Origin: Serratia sp. DD3
GTDB lineage: Bacteria > Pseudomonadota > Gammaproteobacteria > Enterobacterales > Enterobacteriaceae
NCBI RefSeq assembly: GCF_000496755.2
Contig: NZ_AYKS02000115.1
Coordinates: 1-13,490, forward strand
Length of the DNA: 13,490 nt
Direction: 5' to 3'
This document shows, piece by piece, positions 6,974 to 13,490 of this stretch. The first letter of the stretch is position 1. The number at the start of each line of letters is the position of its first letter. The notes beneath the pieces are model-generated. The model saw only the letters and a list, made by a program, of their open reading frames with translations, ran no database searches and was not told the origin of the DNA. A program made the position numbers and the translations under genes.

Positions 6974-8050
6974 ATGAACGATTCATTTAGTGGCAAGAAC
7001 GGCAAAGTTAAAGTGATGTACGTCCGCAGTGACGATGACAACCGTAACAACAATAAACGTTCGGACGGTAAAGGCCGCCCAACTGACAATGCGCGTTCTG
7101 GTCGTCCCGGTCAGGATAAGCAGCGTGGTGGCTACCGCCGGGATGCTGATCCTCGCCGTAGTGAAAATGATCGTCCTCGCCGCCCAGCTCGCACTGAAGA
7201 TTCTGGTGGCTATGAATCCCCATGGAAAACGGTATCACGTGGCCCAGACGAAGAGCCCGCGTTCGATCATGGTGGTATCAGTGGCAAAAGTTTTATTGAC
7301 CCTGAGCAGTTGCGTCGCCAACGGGCGGAAGAAACCCGAGTCTATGGTGAGAATGCCTGCCAGGCGCTGTTCGCCAGCCGTCCAGAGTCCATTGTACGCG
7401 CCTGGTTTATACAATCAGTCACACCGCGCTTTCGCGAAGCCCTACGTTGGATGGCAGCAAACCGCAAAGCGTATCATGTAGTCGATGATGATGAACTGGA
7501 GAAAGCGTCCGGTACTGAGCATCATGGTGGCGTCTGTTTTCTGATCAAAAAACGTCAAGGCTTGGATGCGCAAACTTATCTTAAGAGCGCGCCCAGCAAA
7601 GATTGTGTACTGGCCTTGGAAGATGTAGGTAACCCGCATATTCTGGGGGCGATTGTGCGCTCTTGTGCCAACTTTGGCGTGAATGGTGTATTACTGCAAG
7701 ATCCTGCTTTACTGGAGTCAGGTGCGGCAGTGCGTACCGCTGAAGGGGGTGCTGAACATATCAAGGCGATCAATGCTGATGATTTCCTCTCGGTGCTGGA
7801 TACTTTCCGCCAGGCGGGATATACCATCGTCACGGCTTCCAGCCGCAAAGGGGAGCGTGCCGGGCAAGCTAAATTGCCTGCCAAGGCGGTGCTGGTGTTA
7901 GGCTCGGAAGGCAGTGCTTTGAGCGACAATGCTTGGCAGCAGGGTGATATGAGTGTCTCCATTGGCGGCACTGGCAAAGTAGATAGCCTGAATATTTCAG
8001 TGACCGCCGGTATTCTGCTAGCTGACTGGTGGCGACAGAATCACGAGTAA
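6974..8050 (+). CDS. yfiF: SpoU/TrmH-family tRNA/rRNA methyltransferase YfiF
   Basis: This is a predicted SAM-dependent ribose 2'-O-methyltransferase of the SPOUT class; the RNA target of YfiF is not established. The 358-residue protein begins with a short conserved stretch ([12 protein letters not shown]), then a basic, low-complexity linker (about 22-75) likely to be disordered and RNA-binding. An L30e-like substrate-binding domain follows (about 112-195, [12 protein letters not shown]...HHGGVCFL), then the SpoU knot domain (about 210-350). All three SPOUT motifs are visible: N220...R229 ([11 protein letters not shown]), LVLGSEG (307-313) and SLNISV (338-343). The start at 6974 is chosen over the upstream in-frame TTG at 6854 because GGAG lies six bases before it and the protein then begins like E. 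coli YfiF. In E. coli trxC stands just upstream; it is absent here. Confidence 0.93.
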   Translation: MNDSFSGKNGKVKVMYVRSDDDNRNNNKRSDGKGRPTDNARSGRPGQDKQRGGYRRDADPRRSENDRPRRPARTEDSGGYESPWKTVSRGPDEEPAFDHGGISGKSFIDPEQLRRQRAEETRVYGENACQALFASRPESIVRAWFIQSVTPRFREALRWMAANRKAYHVVDDDELEKASGTEHHGGVCFLIKKRQGLDAQTYLKSAPSKDCVLALEDVGNPHILGAIVRSCANFGVNGVLLQDPALLESGAAVRTAEGGAEHIKAINADDFLSVLDTFRQAGYTIVTASSRKGERAGQAKLPAKAVLVLGSEGSALSDNAWQQGDMSVSIGGTGKVDSLNISVTAGILLADWWRQNHE

Positions 8051-8072
8051 GCCGGGTAGCAAAGACAACCGA

Positions 8073-8114
8073 AAACAACAGGGGGTGAGTCAAGTGACTC
8101 ACCCCCTGTTGTTT
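8073..8114. terminator. bidirectional terminator between yfiF and emrB
   Basis: AAACAACAGGGGGTGAGTC (8073-8091) pairs perfectly with GACTCACCCCCTGTTGTTT (8096-8114), a 19-bp stem closing an AAGT tetraloop. It begins 22 bases after the yfiF stop and ends 57 bases from the emrB stop. The A/T-rich base of the stem supplies a T-rich tail in each direction (TTGTTTAT on plus, TTGTTTTC on minus), which suits a shared terminator for convergent genes. Confidence 0.88.
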
Positions 8115-8163
8115 ATATCGAGTTGTTTATATCGAGTTGTTTATATTGCGTTGTATATATCGC
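8108..8163. repeat. 14-bp tandem repeat, four copies
   Basis: Units GTTGTTTATATCGA at 8108-8121 and 8122-8135 are identical. The third unit, 8136-8149, is GTTGTTTATATTGC and the fourth, 8150-8163, is GTTGTATATATCGC. The first unit overlaps the distal end of the terminator stem and the last stops seven bases before the emrB stop codon. It has no open frame. The array looks like local slippage duplication of the terminator tail. Confidence 0.9.
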
Positions 8164-8170
8164 AAGGTGA

Positions 8171-9706
8171 TCAGTGAGCGCCGCCCCCACCGCCACCAGA
8201 ACTGAACGGTGGCTTGGCGAACCAGACTAACGCGATCAGGATCAGGAACACCCCCGCCGATAACCAAAAAATCTCGTTTGCCGAGATAATCAGCCCTTGC
8301 GCAGTGATTTCGTTAGCGATGTAGGCCGAAGCCTGTTGCTTGTTCATACCGAGATGTTCCAGTTTGCGGTACATCTCCTGCGATTGTGGGTTGAACGGAT
8401 TAATAAACTCGGTCAGGTGTGTATGGTGCATTGACTCTCGACTGGTCCATAGCGTCGTGGTGATTGACGTACCGATAGAGCCGGAGAGTGTTCGGGCAAA
8501 GTTCGACAAACTCGATGCGGCGGCGATGCGCTCAGAGGGTAACCCCGAAAGGGTAATGGTGGTCAATGGCATAAAGAAACAGGCAATAGCGAAGCCTTGC
8601 ACAAACTGTGGCCATGCAGACGCCGCGAAATCCATCCCCGGTTCAAAGGTATAGGCCCGCCAGTAGAAACAGATGGCATAGACCAGAAAACTCCCGGTGA
8701 CCAGCCGGCGCATATCCAAGCGGTTACCAAAGCGGCCGATAATCGGTGACAGCACCAGCGGCAGCAACCCTACTGGCGCGGATGCCAAGCCTGCCCAGGT
8801 TGCGGTATAACCATAGACCTCCTGTAGCAATTGTGGCAACAGCACGATGGCCCCAAAATACAACATATAGGCCAGGCTGATACACAAACAGCCGATAGTA
8901 AAATTACGTGACTTGAACAGGGACAAATCCACCACCGGGTGCTCATCTGTCAGCTCCCAAACCACCAGGAACAGTAACGCTATAACTGCCACCGCGGTCA
9001 GAATAATAATTTGAGGCGAATTGAACCAGTCAAGCTCTTTACCCTGATCAAGCATAATCTGTAGCGAACCGATGCCGACAACCAGCAAAACCAGCCCGAT
9101 AGTATCGATGGGTTTGATTTCAGTCTTGGTTTCCCGGCCTTTTAGTGTCGACATCGCCGCCAGGATCACGAACAAGCCAATGGGAATATTGATAAAGAAG
9201 ATCCAACCCCAATGGTAGTTATCACTGATATAGCCACCGAGAATGGGCCCAAAGATTGGCGCAACAATCACGGTCATTGACCATAACGCCAGGGCCATCG
9301 AACGTTTTGCTGGCGGATAGTTGTTCAGTAATAAACTCTGTGACAGCGGGATCAGCGGCCCGGCCACCACCCCTTGGATCACGCGGAAAAAGATCAGCAT
9401 CCCGAGACTGTTGGAGATGCCGCATAACCAGGAAGCCAGGACAAATAGCGTGGTAGACCACAGAAACAGACGAACTTCACCAACGCGTTTTGCCAGCCAA
9501 CCGGTAATGGGAATAGAGATGGCATTAGCCACCCCAAACGAGGTAATCACCCAGGTACCTTGTGAGTTGGATGAACCGAGGTTGCCCGAGATAGTGGGGA
9601 TGGCAACGTTGGCGATGGTGGAGTCCAGTACCTGCATGAACGTCGCCATGGCGAGGGCGATGGTCATCCAGGCAAGCTGGGCACCTTCAAGTGGTTTTTG
9701 TGCCAC
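8171..9706 (-). CDS. emrB: multidrug efflux MFS permease EmrB (DHA2, 14 TM)
   Basis: EmrB is the inner-membrane proton-antiport subunit of the EmrAB-TolC pump, exporting hydrophobic uncouplers and drugs such as CCCP and nalidixic acid in E. coli. The 511-residue protein matches E. coli EmrB (512) nearly end to end. It carries drug-transporter signatures: LDSTIANVAIPTI (motif D1, about 29-41), GWLAKRVGEVRLF (motif A, about 69-81) and the GPILGGYIS motif C in TM5. Fourteen hydrophobic segments and a glycine-rich C-terminus (GGGGGGAH) are as in the family. The start is a GTG at 9706, preceded by GGGAG at six bases. It lies only 17 bases after the emrA stop, so the two are cotranscribed and probably translationally linked. 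Its 3' end faces yfiF. Confidence 0.97.
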   Translation of the reverse strand: MAQKPLEGAQLAWMTIALAMATFMQVLDSTIANVAIPTISGNLGSSNSQGTWVITSFGVANAISIPITGWLAKRVGEVRLFLWSTTLFVLASWLCGISNSLGMLIFFRVIQGVVAGPLIPLSQSLLLNNYPPAKRSMALALWSMTVIVAPIFGPILGGYISDNYHWGWIFFINIPIGLFVILAAMSTLKGRETKTEIKPIDTIGLVLLVVGIGSLQIMLDQGKELDWFNSPQIIILTAVAVIALLFLVVWELTDEHPVVDLSLFKSRNFTIGCLCISLAYMLYFGAIVLLPQLLQEVYGYTATWAGLASAPVGLLPLVLSPIIGRFGNRLDMRRLVTGSFLVYAICFYWRAYTFEPGMDFAASAWPQFVQGFAIACFFMPLTTITLSGLPSERIAAASSLSNFARTLSGSIGTSITTTLWTSRESMHHTHLTEFINPFNPQSQEMYRKLEHLGMNKQQASAYIANEITAQGLIISANEIFWLSAGVFLILIALVWFAKPPFSSGGGGGGAH

Positions 9707-9723
9707 GGTAATCTCCCGTCCGC

Positions 9724-10908
9724 TTAACCGGCATTAGCATGGATCACATCGGCGATCATCTGATTAACCGGGGCCAGGTCCAGCGTCAGCGCACTGGTTT
9801 CATAGCGCGGCTCTTTACGCACGGTATTGGCGAGTACCGGACCATCCTGATTAGCGGTATCAACCTTCACTAGCGTAGAGAGACCAATTCGCAGTGGGTG
9901 TTCTGCAACTTGCTGTGCATCCAGTTCAATACGGACTGGTAAGCGCTGTACGACTTTGATCCAGTTACCGGTGGCATTTTGTGCCGGTAACAGTGAGAAA
10001 GCACTGCCGGTACCCATATCGATACCCACCACCTTGCCTTTGAACACCACCTCACTACCGTAAATATCAGTGACGACGGTAGCGGGCTGGCCGATACGCA
10101 TATTGGTCAGTTGGGTCTCTTTAAAGTTGGCATCTATCCACATAAGTTCTGCCGGAATAATGGCCATCAGCGGTGTTTCTGTAGAGATCTGGGCTCCCAC
10201 CTGTACACTGCGGCGTGAGACAAAACCAGTCACCGGGCTGACGATACGTGTGCGCTGCAGCGCCATCCAGGCATCACGCATTTGTGCTGCAGCCTGCAGA
10301 ATGGCAGGCTGTTCTTCTAGCGGTGTATTGAGCACCAGCGCCTGGTTAGCATTGTATTGCTGTATGGCTACTTCCAGTGCAGCCTTGGCGTTGTCCACGG
10401 CATTTTTTGCATGTTGCAGTTCTTCGCGGCCAATCGCATCCGCATGGCCTAGCACGATACGGCGTTGGAGGTCGCTTTCTACTTTACTCAGTTCGGATTT
10501 ACGCAGTGCAATGTTAGCCTGATACTGTTTGCTATTGACCACCAACTGATGCGTCTGCCGCACACTGTTGGCTAACGCTGTTTTAGCGCGAGCAAAGGCT
10601 TGCTCAGCATCGGCAGGGTCGAGAGTCAGTAACACATCACCTTGGTGCACGAAGTCAGTGTTGTCGAATGCCACACTGTTCACACTGCCTGAAACCTGGG
10701 CCATGATTTGGACTTGATTACCGGCCACGTAAGCATTGTCAGTTTCCTGATGATGGCGCAGTACCATAAACCAATACACCAAATAGACCACCCCGATGAT
10801 AATAAAAATAACCGTCAGCAGCAGTAGCCAAAATGTACGCTGCTGCTTTTTGCTGTTTGCCGGTTGCTGCGCTACTTGAGTCCCCGCATTGGTATTCATG
10901 CTTCCCAT
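9724..10908 (-). CDS. emrA: multidrug efflux membrane-fusion protein EmrA
   Basis: EmrA is the periplasmic adaptor linking EmrB to the TolC outer-membrane channel. The 394-residue protein has a short cytoplasmic N-terminus (about 1-25), one transmembrane anchor (about 27-50, WLLLLTVIFIIIGVV...), a biotinyl-lipoyl-like half motif (about 63-95, VQIMAQVSGSV), a long alpha-helical coiled-coil hairpin (about 100-210) and a beta-barrel region with the conserved MGTGSAFSLLPAQNATGNW stretch. Length and order match E. coli EmrA (390). The ATG at 10908 has AAGGA 11 bases upstream, a rather long spacing; a second ATG three codons in (10899) is possible. Upstream is a 191-base gap from mprA with an inverted repeat in the leader. 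Confidence 0.96.
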   Translation of the reverse strand: MGSMNTNAGTQVAQQPANSKKQQRTFWLLLLTVIFIIIGVVYLVYWFMVLRHHQETDNAYVAGNQVQIMAQVSGSVNSVAFDNTDFVHQGDVLLTLDPADAEQAFARAKTALANSVRQTHQLVVNSKQYQANIALRKSELSKVESDLQRRIVLGHADAIGREELQHAKNAVDNAKAALEVAIQQYNANQALVLNTPLEEQPAILQAAAQMRDAWMALQRTRIVSPVTGFVSRRSVQVGAQISTETPLMAIIPAELMWIDANFKETQLTNMRIGQPATVVTDIYGSEVVFKGKVVGIDMGTGSAFSLLPAQNATGNWIKVVQRLPVRIELDAQQVAEHPLRIGLSTLVKVDTANQDGPVLANTVRKEPRYETSALTLDLAPVNQMIADVIHANAG

Positions 10909-10933
10909 ATTTAAATAATTCCTTGGTGCTTGG

Positions 10934-10960
10934 AGTTGCAGCCTCTATCTGCATGCAACT
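10934..10960. repeat. inverted repeat in the mprA-emrA gap
   Basis: AGTTGCA (10934-10940) and TGCAACT (10954-10960) form a 7-bp stem with a 13-base loop, 26 bases before the emrA start on the minus strand. The arm sequence (TTCAAGTTGCA read on the minus strand) looks like arms of dispersed palindromes seen in Yersinia/Serratia intergenic DNA (recollection, not checked). It could also act as a leader hairpin for emrA. Confidence 0.5.
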
Positions 10961-11099
10961 TGAATGAATTTGATACTAATTTATGCTGTTGTGTTCGCCG
11001 TTTCTGAGCCATCAAACGATAGTGCGCGTAGCGAGTGCCAGCTATGCGGGCTGACAGCTAATTCAAAGGGGATAACATAAAAGATTACCTAGACAGCAA

Positions 11100-11621
11100 C
11101 TAGGGGGATACCGATTCTGAAACATCCATCTGATCAAGACGATGCAACAATTTGCGCGTCAATATTTCGAGCTGCTGCTGTTCCTCGTGGCTGAGTGTGG
11201 ACCACAGGAAATGCAGACATTGATGTTGTGGTGGAAGTAATTGCTTAAGGAAGGCTTCCCCCGCCTGGGTCAGGTGCAGATACAGGCAGCGGCGATCATG
11301 GCCACTTTCCCGGCGCTCAATCCAGCCATGTTTTTCTAGCTCATCGGCAATGCGCGTGGCGTTGGTGCGCGATGAACCTAAAGCGGAACTGAGCTCTGAA
11401 GGCTGAATGCAACGGCTTTCCTGCGAATCCAACGTGATGAGTGCCATAAACAGGGTTTCATTGATCCCTTGCGCTTTGAGCATCTTGTTACGATGCTCCA
11501 GCAGCTTACTTTGCATATGCATGCAGAGACGGGTTAGCAGAATCTCCCGATAGGGGTAATCCTTTTGGCTTTTTGCACGATAATTGAGCATTTGCTCAAT
11601 AGGCGTAAACGAGCTTTCCAT
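11100..11621 (-). CDS. mprA: MarR-family repressor MprA (EmrR) of the emr operon
   Basis: MprA is a dimeric winged-helix repressor that binds its own promoter and is released by the pump's substrates, raising emrAB expression (known for E. coli EmrR). The 173-residue protein matches the E. coli protein (176) closely, starting [11 protein letters not shown]. The MarR fold is clear: a helical dimer part (about 20-60), recognition-helix region [18 protein letters not shown] (about 83-100) and a wing with [13 protein letters not shown] (about 102-114, D and R conserved). The ATG at 11621 has a weak upstream GGG as ribosome site. It is first in the mprA-emrA-emrB unit, all on the minus strand. An 8-2-8 palindrome lies inside codons 8-13. 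Confidence 0.96.
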   Translation of the reverse strand: MESSFTPIEQMLNYRAKSQKDYPYREILLTRLCMHMQSKLLEHRNKMLKAQGINETLFMALITLDSQESRCIQPSELSSALGSSRTNATRIADELEKHGWIERRESGHDRRCLYLHLTQAGEAFLKQLLPPQHQCLHFLWSTLSHEEQQQLEILTRKLLHRLDQMDVSESVSP

Positions 11622-11656
11622 AGTTTAAGACCCTATTAATTTCGTCCGGTATAGTA

Positions 11657-11686
11657 ACCATAGTGATTAATAATATAAATCGCCAA
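11657..11686 (-). promoter_or_regulatory. candidate mprA-emrAB promoter
   Basis: On the minus strand TTGGCG (11686-11681) is followed after 18 bases by TATGGT (11662-11657), 35 bases before the mprA start. The spacer is AT-rich (ATTTATATTATTAATCAC). The repeated ATAGT half-sites around 11651-11664 on the plus strand could belong to an MprA operator, since the E. coli repressor binds over its own promoter. The exact boundaries are not provable from sequence alone. Confidence 0.4.
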
Positions 11687-11851
11687 CCCGGGGTGTCGTT
11701 TAGCAATTCGTGTCATTGGTCAGTTATTGGTAAATGTCAGGTGAATGATAGGTGAGACGATTGCTGACTCTAGCGAGTCATCATGTTTGCCATACCACCG
11801 GTTCAAATGATTCAGTAGGGATAGAATGGAGCCAATATGTTGTCGTGCTAG

Positions 11852-11876
11852 CAGGGGAATCAGCTGATTTCCCCTG
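11852..11876 (-). terminator. hairpin after the yihW/csqR-like gene
   Basis: CAGGGGAA (11852-11859) pairs with TTCCCCTG (11869-11876), with a further TCAGCTGA palindrome in the apex. It begins four bases after the regulator's stop codon on the minus strand. The T-tract is missing, so termination efficiency is uncertain. A separate small hairpin, TGACTC/GAGTCA (11765-11780), lies farther on, between this gene and mprA. Confidence 0.6.
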
Positions 11877-11880
11877 TAGG

Positions 11881-12681
11881 TCACAATGTCGGTAGTTCGT
11901 TGTTGGAGGGGTTAACCACCAGTTCCACTTGTTGTTGTTGTAGTAATGACCGGAGAGCCGGCGGGGGAGTGATATCGGTAAATAATGCGGTGACCTGGCG
12001 GGTATTGCCGATCTCTACGGCGGCGGATGCGTGAAATTTGGTATGGTCGGCCGCCAGCAGAATATGGCGGGAGTGGGTCATCATTGCTTTCGCCACACTT
12101 GACTCATTGACGTCAAACTCCAGCAAGTCACCGTTGGCTTCTATGGCACCTACGCTGGTGATCAGGTAATCGGAACGAAAACCTTCCACAAAACTGACCG
12201 CGCTGGGGCCAATAATCCCGCCATTATTGGGGCGCAATGTACCCCCCGGCACCATCACTTCGAATTCGGTATTTTTATACAGAATATGCGCCACCCGCAG
12301 GCTGTTGGTAATAATGCGCAAATGCCGATGATTCATCAACGCCCGTGCGATATGTTCAACCGTGGTGCCAATGGTGATAAACACCGTCGAACCATCAGGA
12401 ATATAGTCAGCGATAGATCGGGCAATGGCGTTTTTTTCTTCGGTGTAAGAGAGTTCTCGTTGTTCAAAGGCAGTATTCACTACACTGGAGGCACGGCCAG
12501 CGCCTCCATGGTGGCGAGTGATTAACCCTTGTTCGCTCAGTTTACGAATATCACGCCTTACCGTCTGCGTTGAAACCTCCAGTAATTGTGCCAGTTCGTC
12601 GATGTTCATATAGCCGCGCTTGGCGATTAACTGAATCAGTTGGTCGTGACGCGGATTACCGGTAAGCTCGGTCAGATTCAT
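11881..12681 (-). CDS. csqR: DeoR-family repressor, YihW/CsqR-like
   Basis: This is a DNA-binding repressor with a sugar-phosphate-type sensing domain. The closest protein recalled is E. coli YihW (CsqR), which controls the sulfoquinovose genes. The 266-residue product has the DeoR helix-turn-helix at about 25-60 (NIDELAQLLEVSTQTVRRD, then GLITRHHGGA) and a C-terminal ligand-binding domain of the isomerase-like fold (about 75-250). That domain includes ITIGTT (about 103-108), ITNSLRVA and LLAADHTKF. Identity to YihW appears high over the full length, opening LTELTGNPRHDQL in both. The ATG at 12681 is preceded by a modest purine stretch (AAGAGA). It lies 36 bases downstream of the yihV-like kinase, so the two form one unit. 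It is separated from mprA by 259 bases, so it is probably unrelated to emr control. Ligand identity is inferred. Confidence 0.88.
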   Translation of the reverse strand: MNLTELTGNPRHDQLIQLIAKRGYMNIDELAQLLEVSTQTVRRDIRKLSEQGLITRHHGGAGRASSVVNTAFEQRELSYTEEKNAIARSIADYIPDGSTVFITIGTTVEHIARALMNHRHLRIITNSLRVAHILYKNTEFEVMVPGGTLRPNNGGIIGPSAVSFVEGFRSDYLITSVGAIEANGDLLEFDVNESSVAKAMMTHSRHILLAADHTKFHASAAVEIGNTRQVTALFTDITPPPALRSLLQQQQVELVVNPSNNELPTL

Positions 12682-12717
12682 AAACTGTTCTCTTAATGAT
12701 GCCCTTGATTGAACATT

Positions 12718-13490
12718 TTATACAAAACTGGCCAAGAAAGAATCTATTTGTTCACAATTGGGGATCCCTGCACGGCCACCAGGGCGAGTACACTTCAGCG
12801 CAGCTACTGCATTAGCGTAACGCACTGCCTGAGCGATATTGGGTTGTGAGCCTAGAGCAACGGCTAATGCGCCATGAAAAACATCCCCAGCACCGGTGGT
12901 ATCCACCACATCCACCTTAAAGCCTGGCTGATGTTTTATCTGGTCGTTTTCTAGCCAGAAGCAGCCATGTTTACCTTGAGTGACATAAATGTGTCCATTT
13001 TTGTCATTTTTAGCCAAGCGCAGAGCACGCTCAATATCGGTTTCCTGGGTCATACGCAGTAAACCGGGTTCAGAAAACGCCGCATGATCAGCCAAAGCGA
13101 CCAGTGGATGGATATCTTGCGGTGTGACATCTGCATCCAACAGAGTAGTGACACCCGCACGCCGCGCCAGGGTGAAGGCCGTCAAAGCACCTTGGTGCCA
13201 GCGTACATCAGCTAATACCACATCATATTGGCTAAAGTCGATTTCATTCAACCAACTGGCATCTTCAGGCAAATCGGGGCTTGGGTGGTTGATAATAATG
13301 CGCTCACCCTGAGCATCCACCAGAATAGCCGATTGTGATGAACGCGCCTGTGGATAGCGGCGAACATGACTAACATTAACCCCATAACCGTTCAGTTCCG
13401 CCAATAGCGTTTGCCCAGTGGCATCGTCACCAACACGGCCAATAAAATCCACTTCAGCCCCCAACCTGGCAGCGGCGACAGCGGCGGGTG
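12718..13490 (-). CDS. yihV: PfkB-family sugar kinase, YihV (sulfofructose kinase)-like, N-terminus beyond window
   Basis: In E. coli YihV phosphorylates 6-deoxy-6-sulfofructose with ATP in the sulfoquinovose Embden-Meyerhof-type pathway. The reading frame stays open to the right edge, so about 40 N-terminal residues are missing; the ATG at 13464 is internal. The visible 256 residues show the ribokinase fold: the substrate-side stretch FIGRVGDD, VLADVRWH, FSEPGL, VTQGKHG (ATP region) and the signature VDTTGAGDVFHGAL, whose GAGD aspartate is the catalytic base. The C-terminus AALKCTRPGGRAGIP matches YihV specifically, not fructokinases or ribokinases. Gene order kinase-then-DeoR-regulator on one strand is the same as yihV-yihW in E. 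coli. The other pathway enzymes (yihQ, yihS, yihT, yihU) are not in the window. A different keto-sugar substrate cannot be excluded. Confidence 0.86.
   Translation of the reverse strand, partial: PAAVAAARLGAEVDFIGRVGDDATGQTLLAELNGYGVNVSHVRRYPQARSSQSAILVDAQGERIIINHPSPDLPEDASWLNEIDFSQYDVVLADVRWHQGALTAFTLARRAGVTTLLDADVTPQDIHPLVALADHAAFSEPGLLRMTQETDIERALRLAKNDKNGHIYVTQGKHGCFWLENDQIKHQPGFKVDVVDTTGAGDVFHGALAVALGSQPNIAQAVRYANAVAALKCTRPGGRAGIPNCEQIDSFLASFV

Noticed and set aside
8108..8163. CRISPR-like array
   Set aside because: The 14-bp units are contiguous with no unique spacers; this is a simple tandem repeat.

Overview
The window reads as a stretch of enterobacterial chromosome, most likely Yersiniaceae (Yersinia/Serratia-like). 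The 3' end of 23S rRNA, the 5S rRNA and nearly all proteins (PssA, Pat/YfiQ, YfiP/TapT, YfiF, EmrA, EmrB, MprA, YihV, YihW/CsqR) align closely, from memory, with their E. coli counterparts. Gene order is only partly that of E. coli. The genus is an inference; no search was run.

Layout. Bases 1-431 hold the distal end of an rRNA operon (23S tail, spacer, 5S, terminator). About 500 bases of AT-rich DNA follow, leading to a lone PapF-type minor pilin gene (972-1496) with no chaperone or usher beside it. A 13-bp hairpin separates it from a minus-strand block read right to left: tapT/yfiP (6701-6012), pat/yfiQ (5920-3269) and pssA (2933-1578). These encode a tRNA acp3U transferase, a protein lysine acetyltransferase and phosphatidylserine synthase. 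The 335-base pat-pssA gap contains two sizeable inverted repeats, the least explained structure in the window. Divergent from tapT is yfiF (6974-8050), a SpoU/TrmH-type methyltransferase. trxC, which sits between yfiP and yfiF in E. coli, is absent here.

A 19-bp perfect hairpin plus a four-copy 14-bp tandem repeat separates yfiF from the convergent mprA-emrA-emrB operon (11621-8171). This encodes a MarR-type repressor, a membrane-fusion protein and a 14-TM drug/H+ antiporter, which together with TolC (encoded elsewhere) should form a tripartite efflux pump. To the right is a second minus-strand unit: a PfkB-family kinase very like sulfofructose kinase YihV (cut by the window edge) followed 36 bases later by a DeoR-family repressor very like YihW/CsqR. 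This hints at a sulfoquinovose (or related sugar) catabolic cluster extending beyond the right edge.

Most of the window is ordinary conserved chromosome. No transposase, integrase, CRISPR array, tRNA or evident new multi-gene system is visible. The points worth following are the orphan pilin, the structured pat-pssA gap, the tandem repeat next to the yfiF/emrB terminator, the missing trxC, and the relocated yihV-yihW pair.
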